A DNA stretch of 64,000 bases from Drechslerella dactyloides (lineage: Eukaryota > Ascomycota > Orbiliomycetes > Orbiliales > Orbiliaceae). Where the stretch lies: NCBI GenBank assembly GCA_020064725.1, contig JAGTWJ010000019.1, positions 744,001 to 808,000 of the forward strand. Reading direction: 5' to 3'. How positions within the stretch are numbered: position 1 is the first letter of the stretch; every line of letters begins with the position of its first letter. Made by a program: the position numbers and the translations under genes. A model generated the notes under the pieces. The model had not been told where the DNA came from. It made no database searches and saw nothing but the letters and a program-made list of their open reading frames with translations. This document shows, one piece after another, positions 11,667-22,120 of this stretch.

Positions 11667-14663
11667 GCCACTTCTCTATATTCTCGTATTACACATGTTA
11701 CATAGTCGCTTACTTGCTCCTCCTTGTGTTATCCGAATCTCTTGGCTCGGGCTCTTTTTTTCCTCGGTCGTATCGTGGCTTATGTATTTATTGTTTGTTG
11801 CCAGTCTTGGAGCATGTCTGGCCTGGAAACTGTAGTTTAGGACAAGTCCTTACTTCAATTGTATACGAATGGCTGGCGGGGATAGAGAAGGCTGGTGACT
11901 AGGAAGGAGGACACCGTAGGTTATGCGATGAACCCAGATGGGTATGGACTAGTATATGAATTGCGATTGAGCTAGGCTGCACATGTCTACTATTTTTATT
12001 CACTGTATCTCTACGGGGATAGACGTGTATTTACTCTGTGGCGTTCGGCGTGCATATGTGCAGAGATAGGTTTGCATGCGTGAGCCTCAGGTCCAGAGAT
12101 CGGATTCGACGACCGACGCGATAAAAAGCCCATCGCGGACGCCACGCGCGTCCAGTTTGGGATGCTGCATGTCAACGGGCGGATGCAACGCCGGAAAATT
12201 CGTGCAGTTGGCCAGGGTTTCCCCGGCCAGAGTCGGGCACAACGGCTCGCGGCCCTCACGAGATTTTCGATCGAGGCAAACATTTTTTCTGCATCTTGCT
12301 GGTCATTACGGCAAATACGGGATCTCCGCTGGGAAATCCTTCCCCTGGATGGCTGGCTGGTTCGGCTGATTGGATGGCTGGCTGGCTGGTGTTTGACTGG
12401 CAGCAGCTGTCGGTAAGCTGCATGCGCAATTATAGGATTCCTGAGGAGGTTCGGAGTCGCGGGAATACTGTTTTGAGGAGTTTGCGCGAATCGATTTGTT
12501 TGGGGTCGACCACTCGGCGGACAACGTCGCGCAGGGCGGGCCGTAATTGGTGGGCAGCAGATGTTAAATTAGAAACATTTGCACACGGCGGCGATCGAGG
12601 GGCCGTGTAACCGCAGCGTGCGTGTGCGAATACGTAAGCCGCGGGTAAGGAGCGACAAGCGTTGGATTTAGATTTCGCTTTCATTCATTAATTCATTCGA
12701 TCCATTCAATGGATTTTAATTGAATTGGTGGGCTGTGCACTGCCCACCTGCTGTGCTCTTCTCCTTTGTCGAGATGGATTAATCTCGTTTGATGGGAGCG
12801 CTAGATTAGCCTTTGACTCAAGTAAAGTCACAGGTGAATGGCTGTTCGGTTGGCGCCTGCCGGGAAGTGCCTTCTTGCTTGGGTAGTAAGGAGTTCAGTA
12901 GATTTTTTTATGGTATACCTGTTTCAATGTCTTGAACCATGGGCAAGCAAGCATTGAAATGCTGGAGCTGGCAGGTGTATACCTTCAAGGTCTTGGGAAA
13001 GCTGGCGAGCGAATGGGATACCTAGGTACAGCGGCGCCAAGTCCACGTGGATCGGAACTTCGTGGCCGGACGGAGGCAGAGGACGGAAGCGGTTGCGCTT
13101 GTGCTGTCAGGCGGGTTTGGAACTTGCCGGCTTGAGGCAAAGGGACTGTATCTTGAGCTTGGAGATGCCTGAACGATGGGCAGGATATGTATGCTACACT
13201 GTACGTACGTCGCAGCGGACAGTCTTGCAGTTGACCCACCCACCGCGCCTGGGTCTGCAAGCTGAACGTGCATGGAGAGCACGGCAGTCGGCCCAGTGAC
13301 GGTCGTTGATGGCAGAGCCCGTTCTCCTTCCAAGACGGAGGACACGCGAGGGAGCAGCGGGACTCGACGAGCTGTCTCCTTTTGCGAATGCTGATAGCGG
13401 TTAGCCGGTGCGCCACAGGCTGTGGGGAAAGCAAGGGATGGATACACGTAACTGCATGCTGGAGCATGGACGTCCAGGAGGAGCTTTCCGGTTCTTTTGA
13501 CAGTGCTTTTGCGGCCCCTTGGCGTCGTTTCACGCTGAGTCTGTTGGCTAATTTTGCGGGCAGGCGCCGTGCGGCATCTACAGCAGCTGGACGGGCGATG
13601 GCGAAGTTTCCGCTGGATGGATGCATCGGACGGGGTCGAATTGGCAGCTGGAAGCCGGGGCCGGCCATGAGTCGTGGGGGAGAGCATTCTTCTGTGACGT
13701 CTGTTTCAATTCTAGCTCTCCGCCAACCACTCGCTCGCAATTCATCCGTCGTCTGTGGTCTCCTCGCTCCGTCTGCGCTCTGTCCCCAGTCGGCAGCAAC
13801 TTACTTATAGTTGCGAGTGTATGCTCTACAGAAGCTTGAGTCCGGTACTTGTTTGGATGTTTCCGGTCCGGGCGCTGATATTGGCTAATAGCAATTTTAT
13901 ACCGGCGAGAGGTTTGTTTAATGACCCGCAATCTTGGCTGCGGCGTGCTTGCCCTCGCTCTTGGCGTTGCCGTTGGCCCGGCCTGTCAGACCTGCTGGCA
14001 TTTGGTTCTCGAGCATCTCTCCTAACTGCTTCTCCAACCTGCAGACATCCTCCACAATCAACCATCGTCGTCGATTCATTCCGACTCTCCTTCGCTCGCT
14101 GTCGCCCTCGCGCCTGCTTCTCCTGCTGCTCCTGCTATCGGTCGCTCGTTTCGCCCCCGTTTCGCACGGCTCCTCCTGCTTCGGATCAGGATTCACTCCG
14201 CACCCGGACTCCTCCCCTCGCACCGCGCTGCCAGCCAGGCACTCCCAGACCGCTAGCGACATTCTGCCTAAGCGACGGCCAGCCTGACTGCCGAAATCGC
14301 CCTGATAATATCATTGTTTGGGAAGGCAGGCTCTCGCTGGGGCAGGCAGACGGCCTCTTCACATTTCTTGGTCGTCGTCTCAGGCCTCCTCGTTCTCCTG
14401 GGGGGACGGATACCGGCTGGTGTTCCTCCCAAGCTCGCTCCGACCTGCTCGTCAAAGGCTAAAGGAGGCTTCCGGCTGCGAACCACAACTCCATCGCTAA
14501 ATACACCGTCTGTCCGTCCGCTGGTTGGCTGGCCAAAACAGTCCCGGCAAGATCACGAAACCGTCATACTGCAGTTCGCGACACAGCAGGGCATTGCTAG
14601 AAACACCGGAAGCGAAACAGACCTCCGCCGGATCCTGGATCTTCGCGATCCAGCCGTCGCGAC

Positions 14664-14728
14664 ACCGCCTTCGACATCACCTCCTCCCTTATCCTCTCTC
14701 TCTCCACACCCCCGAACACCTCTCCAAA
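14664..14728 (+). promoter_or_regulatory. Pyrimidine-rich leader upstream of the GT8 start
   Basis: A C/T-rich tract ends in ACCTCTCCAAAATG, a classic filamentous-fungal core promoter or leader arrangement with an adenine-rich start context. It helps fix the glycosyltransferase start at 14729. Confidence 0.5.
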
Positions 14729-15969
14729 ATGCTACCCCGACAGTTCTCGATCAACCGATCGGGGATCATATTATCCACAATCGCAGTGATCGTTACGCTG
14801 TTTCTACTGCTCAGATTAACAGGTTCGCCTCTCTTCCCGAGTTCTGTGAACCTTCAGCCCCTCCGCTCACACCTCTGTGCTGCTAGATAACGGCGACACG
14901 CGACCATGGTCGTCGCGAAGAAAATACCCTTTGAAGCCGCCTTCTGTAGGACCTCGGCGCAGCGAAAGCCAAATATATACACAGCAGGAGCGGGCGCTGA
15001 TACGGCGGAAACCGCGGTACGCGATCACATCGACCATACAAACCGGCTCATACACCGCCATGGGCCTCATGCTCGGCTATTCCATTCAAAAATACAACGA
15101 CCTTGCCGCTATGGACGCCGAGCTGGTGATGCTGGTTCGGTCGTCCGGCGAGAACAGCGTCTCGGCGGAGAACATCACGCGACTGGAGAAAGTGGGTTGG
15201 CGGGTCCGAGAAGCGGAGGAGCTCGAGTTCGAGAACGTGGATACCTCACAGATCAGAAGCCATCACCGACATAACCTCAACAAGCTGCACGTATGGAGTT
15301 GGACCGAGTACGAACGCATCATCTTCATGGACGCCGACACGATATGCAAGGGGTCGCTGTCAGAGCTCTGGGAGATGCCTGGAGATTTCGCTGCGGCGCC
15401 GGACGTCTGGTGGGACATCCTCACGGACAACCGCTTCAACTCGGGCTTGATGGTGTTGCGACCGTCGGCAGAGGAGTTTCGATCGCTGGTCAAGCACGTA
15501 TCGGACCCGAATTACCACTCGCCGAACGACGCCGACCAGGCTTTTCTCAACACCTATTATCGCTTCAGATATTTTGGACTGCCGTACAAATACAATTTTA
15601 ACCTGATCATGGTGGGTGCTCTTGGCGGAAAACGGACTATGCGTTTGGAGTCCGATTTCGCGACGCATGATGCTAATTATGGATCTGCAGTATCAATTCC
15701 ATCGATATTACTGGGACCTGTTGTGGGACGAGGCTGTCATTGTGCATTTTACTGTACGCAAGCCCATGTCCGATCCCAACGAACATTGCCACAAGGGCTG
15801 CAACGAATGGGAGCCGATGGAGGTAAGGCCGCCACACAATACCTGTTTCATGCGTATCCATTGCATACCCGAGGAAGCTAATTGAATTTTGTTCCAGTGG
15901 TACGGAATGATGTTCCGCGAAATGCTTGCGTTTTATGGCTGGGAGAACGAAATCCCGCTTTATGCGTAG
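14729..15969 (+). CDS. Membrane-anchored family 8 glycosyltransferase (glycogenin-like)
   Basis: Model of 340 aa in four exons: 14729-14822, 14887-15611, 15691-15822, 15898-15969. The first donor, GTTCGC, is weak, but phase and the following acceptor fit. Residues about 11-30 form an N-terminal signal anchor, giving a type II topology. The GT-A fold is visible: YAITSTIQTGSYTAMGLMLG near the start of the domain, the metal-binding DAD at residues 180-182 within FMDADT, then WWDILTDNRFNSGLMVL and the acceptor-side motif DADQAFLNTYY. Near the C-terminus are VIVHFT and the closing FYGWENEIPLYA. The family transfers sugars from nucleotide donors; a Golgi or ER location is inferred from the anchor. 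It is not glycogenin itself, because it lacks the long C-terminal tail. The donor sugar and acceptor cannot be read from sequence. Confidence 0.88.
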
Positions 15970-18722
15970 GCACGCCACCACCACCGTCAATCTTGGGACT
16001 TTCTTTTGTTTTTATACTCTGCTTCTTCTTCCATCTTCCGATGACGCGATTTTCCCTTTTCACGACAGTACGGACGGAATCCTAGAACACTTTGTTAGTG
16101 AGCGCCTGCGCTTCCTTCGCTCGGCTTTTTGTCACCGGGCCATGAACAGCGAGTCTTTTCCAGCCTTATATCCTGTGAGATTGCATATCTCCGGTATCAC
16201 GAGTTCAGAACCTTTCTCATTGGTTTTCTGTTGTTGCCCATGCGCAGCATTCGATTTTATTCGATTCATACCACAAAACATATACCGGATCCTTCTTTTC
16301 CTGTTCATTTTGACTAATCTTTCGCTTCGTGTATCTATTTTTTAATCGTGGCTTCGGTCACCTTTTTTCTTCTTCCCTTCGTTCATCGATACATTCTTGT
16401 ACCATACATATATTCCTATCATTTTGTTTCTTGCTCGTTTGTCGTGTATTACCATTTATCGCTGTCATTTTTTTTCTTTGTCTTTTCTTTTTCTTCACCG
16501 GCGTCTATTGGGGATCCTCTTGGCTTTTCAGATTGGTTTTATAATTGGTTCGATTGATCATATGACTAGAGATCGATGGAAGCTTCTGATGGCATTAATA
16601 TAATGCAAGTCACCTATTTGGGCCTGAGTGTGCATGAGGTCGCGTACATGTATTGGAAACCACTTACTATACCGGAATTGAATGACGGTGTCGGCGCTAC
16701 CATTTCTCGTCGATATATCGATTTGCGTACAACGTATGCTCTAGAGCTCTTTGTTACCTCTGTGCCTTGAAGTCATTCCGACCACGGTCGGATCTGCAGA
16801 TCCAGCTCCTATCATTATGTCTGGCGTCATCTCGTAGGCCTAGATTGCTTGATCGGCTGGTACATGCATTCTTCCAAATCGTAGCTTCTAGGTCGCGTTC
16901 GCACTTGATTATCTTGCTCAAGTGCTAAGCTTGCTTCGAGCGCGAGGCTTAACAGATCGATAATTGAGCTCGGCGGAGCGAGTTGACTTTTATTTGATCC
17001 AGGATCACTACGGCGCTAGCTGGATCCACTGCGATGTGAAAATATGATCAATACATCGGAGGCATGTAATGTCAGCTATAGATACGTGAATTATTACAAA
17101 TAAGCAGCCGAGGAGATTTCACCAAAGGCAGCTAGGCACCCTGTCATGCGTAATGCAGGTATGTTCTAAGCGAAGAAGGTAACTGACATTGAACAGCCAG
17201 GACACGTAGTATTGTAACAAGCTTGTGGTAGTTAATTCGGCTGCTATATGTATACTTGTGTAGGGCCATAGGCCTTGGCTTTAAATTTTGTGGTGTATCA
17301 AATACCGGCATGTCTTTGGAGTGTGATGGTGGTGCATGTCCACATTTGAGGGGATGGCGATCGATTGTACGCTTGAGAGCCGTCCTATAAGTTAAAGTAG
17401 TTGGTGATACTAAGTAGGTATACGTAAGAACTGACTTAGTCAGGTAGCCACCTTCTCGTGGAACGATTGCTAGCTAGTCAATTCTGAATGTGCTTGTGCA
17501 GAGGAGAATTGAACGACTGCAATAGAGCTAGAGAAACAGAATATGAATTTTATTTGAGTATGCATATATGTGGGTGGCGTATTTGGTGCGATTTCCGCCA
17601 TCTTGGTGTACTGCGTATGGGTAAAAGATTTCTAGAAGACGAGTGCCTGGATGGTACAATGAACTAGGTCTGTGGATTTTGATATGCATATATGCATGAA
17701 TCACCGAGGCCGTACGTGTATACACAGACGTTTCTGTTCTTGAATACCTGCCGTTCATTATTGTAGATTGAATAAGTATGAATCCAAATATGTTAACATG
17801 TTAGTACTTTACTTGTCAACGTTGCGTAAAATCTCCACGATCTTTAGAGGGCAAACTAGCTATATATAGCGTTTTCGTCCAATTTTATGGTTGGCAATTT
17901 AGTAGCCTATATATATCGATGGCATCGATCAAGCACTGTATCCGAGCTGTTGTGTTGCACTAATATTTTCAGATCTATCTTTGCACATATATATCTCTCG
18001 AGATAAGTATAGGCCAGTATAAGCCGAAAGTATGAGCGTGAGGCTAGTCAAGCTGGTACAAATCTTGTGTCACTTCTCTTTAGTCAAAGGGCTCATGATA
18101 TCGATGTCAGGATCGGGCTCAAGCTCTTGAGGAATAGTCAGCTCAGCCTCCGTAACTTTATAAACCGGGTCACAGGGAATGCAAACGCCCGTCAACTCAG
18201 CTCGGAGCTCCCGATTGCACGTAAGTATATACAGCTTCAATTTAGCTAATGGATACATATAGCGTTGTAACAGAGAGTTTAGAGAAAAGAGCTATAATAT
18301 GTCATGCGATCGAGATCATGGTGTTGGAATATGGATGAAATCACGTTGATGGTGTGACAAATTGTGGGAGAGCGGAGGGTAAAGAATTGATGACACAGTA
18401 GGAGAAGGGTACGTGATGGGATTGGAGGATGGTGTGAGAAGACAGCCAGAAAATGGCTCTGGATAGACACCATCATGATACATACAGCGCTATGCGCATG
18501 CGCATGGTCTCTCCCTGGCTGAGCTACACCACAATGTACCACAGTAGAGAGAGTCTTTGCTATCGTAGCCTGGGCTTTTGCTTGCCTTGCTGGTATGACT
18601 AGCGTTTGGGGTTCTCTGGAAGTACTGACTCTAATTGCTCTAAAATCTTGCGTCCAAAATCTACAAACGCGGATATCGTACAGAAGTATATATAAAATCG
18701 CCTCCCCAGCTGAGGTTTACTG
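15970..18722. other. 2.7-kb intergenic region, T-rich then AT-rich
   Basis: The 3' flank of the glycosyltransferase gene is strongly T-rich on the plus strand (15.98-16.55 kb). Beyond that is AT-rich sequence with no supportable gene. A tRNA A-box look-alike on the minus strand near 18530-18510 has no matching B box. Confidence 0.5.
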
Positions 18723-19416
18723 CTATTGCGACTTGGGCTTTCCGCCTGAGATGATGGTGTCAAAGTCGACGTCTGTAAGCTCCTCTGTCGCACGCGTAGG
18801 TCCCGCAGCCTCGGCCTTGAGCTTCTCCGCCACCGCCTTTGCGAGCTTCTTCCTTGTATCATCAGGCGAGACTCTGCCTCTGTTCATATCATGCGCATCC
18901 ATGAATATTCTCTCCCGGTATTCCTCGATATTTTTGTACAGCGCGTGGTCATATCTGTAAGCACGCCGTGTCAGCCGTTTCTGCTTTCCGCCTTCTCTCC
19001 ATGGAAGGAAGAGAAAATTCGAAGAGTAAGAGCAGTAGGGTGAGCAGGCCATACTTGGTCAAATCGGTCGGCTCTTCCGGCCATACGAACGGCTCTGTCA
19101 TCTCTACTGTCATGCGCTTCTGCGCCCGTTTCCTCATGTATCGCGTTGGTCCGCCGCGTTTCTGCTCGTAAATAATGGGTGAGTGTAATACGGAGGACCG
19201 GATGCCGATGACATTGAGGCCGTATGCATTCCGTAGGTAGTTTCTCAGGTCGAGCTTGTTCAGGTTCAGCGGGACGGAGAACTGGGCGTAGTTTGGCGGC
19301 AGGCGCGGTGTGCGGAGGAGGGCTATGACGAAGTTTGGGCTAGATGGGACATCGCGTTAGCAATTGCATGAAGTTATCGAGGAGAGAAGCGAGGCGTACA
19401 GATAGATATTTTTCAT
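18723..19416 (-). CDS. mrp20: Mitochondrial large-subunit ribosomal protein uL23m
   Basis: Mitoribosomal uL23 homologue, located at the polypeptide exit tunnel of the large subunit. Minus-strand exons are 19400-19416, 19055-19339 and 18723-18954, in phase, giving 177 aa. The start is the ATG at 19416, so exon 1 codes only five full residues (MKNIY); splicing creates the family's YLPNFVIALLRTPRLPPNYA. Other landmarks are NLNKLDLRNYLRNAYGLNVI, KRMTVEMTEPFVWPEEP and NIEEYRERIF, all typical of fungal uL23m. Upstream frame is open, so a few extra residues or an extra 5' exon are possible. It is divergent from OCA1, with 333 bp between the two starts. Confidence 0.85.
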
Positions 19417-19749
19417 CTTGGGCGATGGAACATGGCTCCGCTGACGGGATCCGAGCCAATGGGTGGGGACGTCGGACTGGAGATATCGCGATGCTGGACG
19501 TCGTCGTCGTCGGCGCCGGAAAATTTGACGGTTTCGGCCAAGCTGTCGCGGGGGACTAGGATGCAGGATGTGTTGCCGGGGCTTGGCGTGGCGGGCCCCA
19601 TTCTTATCGATAAAGAGCTGCACGCTCCGGTGGGCTGGCGCTTCCCGAAGAGGAATTCGGTCATTGCACTGTCACACGACACCTGGATATTATACGCTAC
19701 ACCTCTGGATATCGAAATCGACGAGCGGCAGGGCCATCGCCGTGCCTTC
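19417..19749. promoter_or_regulatory. Shared divergent promoter region uL23m / OCA1
   Basis: 333 bp separate the two divergent start codons. The plus frame of OCA1 is open back to an ATG at 19432, so part of this interval could instead code an N-terminal extension of OCA1. No TATA-type element stands out. Confidence 0.45.
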
Positions 19750-20629
19750 ATGATGGCGTCGCAGCATACGCTCTCGAAGCTGGTCCCTCCGCTAAACTTT
19801 GCCTGTGTAAGTTGGCGCCCCTGTTTGCTTGATTACCTGTTGATTGTCATGCTGATAGCGCCTTGCTCCTACTAGGTTGAAGAGGGTCTCTTCCGCAGCG
19901 CCGGCCCGCTGGCGCTCAATTTACCGTTCATCAGCGAATTGGCCCTGAACACTGTGATATGGATGGGTTGGAACGCAGCTCACGCATCGCTTGAGATCAC
20001 TGCTCCAATAGGCTAATATACTACATCGAACAGCCAAGGAAGATCCATCGCCAGAGTTCCTGCAGCTCGCAGAGGAGAAAGGCATCAAGGTGCTGAACTT
20101 TGGGATCCCAGAAATCACGACAGCATGGGAGCCTGAGGTTGAGCGGAACATTTCGGGCGCCTTGCAGGTACGCATTACGTTATTGGTTGGCCAATCGAGA
20201 GACCAGGCTAGGGAGCTAAGAGAACGCTATATATTAGGCAATTGCGGATGCCTCGAACGGCAGGATCCTCGTCTCTTGCACCATGGGGAGACATCGGACT
20301 GGAACTGTCATTGGGTGCTTTAGACGGCTGCAAAAGTAGGTCTAGATCGCCGTTATTGATTTCTATGAGACCTTGTAGCTAATAGTTGACTCGGGGACCG
20401 TTTATAGCTGGAGCACTGCTTCGTAAGTATTGGGACTTTGATCTGCAACCGTTGCTTCGACTGATTATGGTCTGCTGGCGATAGCACTTTTGCGGAGTAT
20501 AGAAGGTTCACGGGGAGTCAAAAGTACCGAGTGATAAATGAGCTACATATTGAGACTTTCAACAGGGCCTCAATACAGCTGCCGGAGACCGATAAACGGC
20601 AGCCATGGCTGCAAGATATTGATATTTGA
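19750..20629 (+). CDS. oca1: OCA1-type atypical dual-specificity / tyrosine phosphatase
   Basis: Homologue of yeast OCA1, a PFA-DSP family phosphatase linked to oxidant-induced cell-cycle arrest. Exons: 19750-19806, 19876-19966, 20034-20167, 20238-20335, 20408-20422 (only 15 nt) and 20485-20629; phases fit, giving 179 aa. The start is MMASQHTL at 19750, or 19753. Landmarks: KLVPPLNFA, VEEGLFRSAGP, LNTVIWMAKEDPS, and the active site SCTMGRHRTGTVIGC with Cys108 and Arg114 (C-X5-R). This is followed by FAEYRRFTGSQKYR, closely matching OCA1 rather than SIW14. Position 107 is Ser rather than the His usual in this family's signature. The frame is open upstream to 19432, allowing a form about 106 residues longer. 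Confidence 0.87.
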
Positions 20630-21036
20630 ATGGTGAAGTGGATTAAGATAGTGTTTTTCTTTCAATGTTGCTATCAATAGAGGGGGCGGGAGGTCAGGGT
20701 TTGCGTAGCTGGCCTACTGGCGATACTGGAGTTATATTGTCCATAGCGATTTAAATTTGCAATTCAACGATTCGAAATTCCAGCGAGAGTGTGAAGTGCT
20801 GAGACGAAAGAAGGAGTCTGGGCGCGCCTGCAAGATGAGTCTGACCGTTTGTGCCTGCAGCTTGGCGCGTGTTTGCGACGCGAAAACCTGCAACTTCACA
20901 AAGCGCGTAAAGTGGCGACGCCAACACCCCTCGTCCACCTGCCCAGTCTACGTTGCTACTACAGATTGCGATCTCGGAACTTCGACACACCTCGGAGGCA
21001 GGCTTCTCTCGTTTGATATACCTCGAAACTATCACT
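20630..21036. other. OCA1-RPA2 intergenic region
   Basis: About 400 bp holding the OCA1 3' flank and the RPA2 promoter. Nothing else was recognised. Confidence 0.6.
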
Positions 21037-22120
21037 ATGAGTAAGATGATTAGCTTTGTAACTTATATACTCGCAGCACCAGGGAGCCCTAACGTTACAT
21101 TGCTGTATCTCTATAGGTTACGGCAACTACGACGGTGGCTACCAGACAGGCAACTATGGAGGGGGCGGTGGCTTCATGAGTGGCTCTCAAGGCGGCAGCC
21201 AGGCCAGCCCGGGCAAAGTAGACTTCAATATCTTTTTCTTTGCCTTTATAACTTACTCTTGCTAATAGCAATTTGCGTCACCAGTCGGCGGCCAAGAACA
21301 CGCTCCGGCCCGTCACCATAAAACAGGTCCTCGAGGCCCAGAACCCTCACGACGACACTACATTCGCGATCGATGGCCATGACATCGGCAACATCACCTT
21401 CATCGCCCAGATCCGCAATATCGCAGACCAAGAAACCAGCACAACGTTTAAAATGGAAGACGGCACCGGTACCATCGAAGTCAAAAAGTTCCGCGACAAC
21501 AAGCACATGTCGACGGACCTGGATGACGAATCCGCTTCTTCGCATCTCGACCCCGGGCTGACCGTGAACGCGTACGCACGGATCGTCGGCAATATTCGCC
21601 AATTCAATAATAAACGCAACATCGCAACATCGAGTGTCCGGCCGGTATCCGACTTCAACGAGATACAATGCCACTTTCTGGAGGCAACAGCCGTGCACCT
21701 GTACTTCACACGAGGCCCGCCGGAGATCCAGCAGGGGAAGGGCGATGCAGGTGCTTATCAGCAGGGTGCTGGAACTTACGCACAGGATACCGAGATGGGG
21801 GGTGCGGCGAATACTGCTGGCAGCGCGGCGACAATGCTGCCGCCTGGTATCTCGGCCAATGCTCGCAAGATATATGGTCTCTTGAAGAATCGGCAAGATA
21901 GCAGCGAGGGCATGCATATCTCCATGATCGGCCAGCAGGCAAAGATTCCACTTGCCGAGACGTATAAGGCCGTCGACGAGCTACTGACGAACGGCGTCTG
22001 CTACACGACTATGGTGCGTCTCACATCTATATTTAATTTTGTCCACCACTAAGGGCATGATTGCTAACACAACTGTCGGGCCTACAGGATGACGAGCATA
22101 TTGCCTGCATGGACTTCTAA
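21037..22120 (+). CDS. rfa2: Replication protein A 32-kDa subunit (RPA2)
   Basis: Middle subunit of the heterotrimeric single-strand DNA-binding protein RPA, acting in replication, repair and checkpoint signalling in the nucleus. Model of 288 aa: exons 21037-21040 (ATGA only), 21117-21217, 21285-22013, 22088-22120. The four-base first exon gives MSYGNYDGGYQTGNYGG, the standard fungal start. Residues 5-35 are the Gly/Ser/Tyr-rich N-terminal tail, the phosphorylation region in homologues. Then come TLRPVTIKQVLEAQ, the OB-fold (DIGNITFIAQIRNI, FKMEDGTGTIEVKKF, VNAYARIVGNIRQFNNKRNI) to about residue 165, a linker, and a C-terminal winged helix (ARKIYGLLKNRQDSSEGMHI). Length and layout are normal for the family. 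Confidence 0.94.

Larger units (their letters stand above)
11203..14728. other. 3.5-kb intergenic region
   Basis: It holds the 3' flank of the NADH dehydrogenase gene (T-rich, 11.4-11.8 kb), one copy of the 30-bp dispersed element at 11617-11666, and a GC-richer stretch (about 13.0-14.5 kb) where almost every frame is open on both strands. I see no protein motif in these frames and treat them as promoter and leader of the glycosyltransferase gene. Confidence 0.5.

Noticed and set aside
11452..11835. 127-codon very hydrophobic plus-strand frame
   Set aside because: Hydrophobicity follows from the T-rich 3' flank of the NADH dehydrogenase gene; it only shares the short dispersed motif with the SEC1 flank.
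12985..13740. 251-codon minus-strand reading frame
   Set aside because: It lies in GC-richer DNA where frames on both strands are open at once; no motif, no intron signals, low-complexity translation.
18480..18545. tRNA-like sequence on the minus strand with TAGCTCAGCCAGG, a perfect A-box match
   Set aside because: No B box follows, the acceptor stem does not pair, and the anticodon arm is poor; at most a tRNA fragment.
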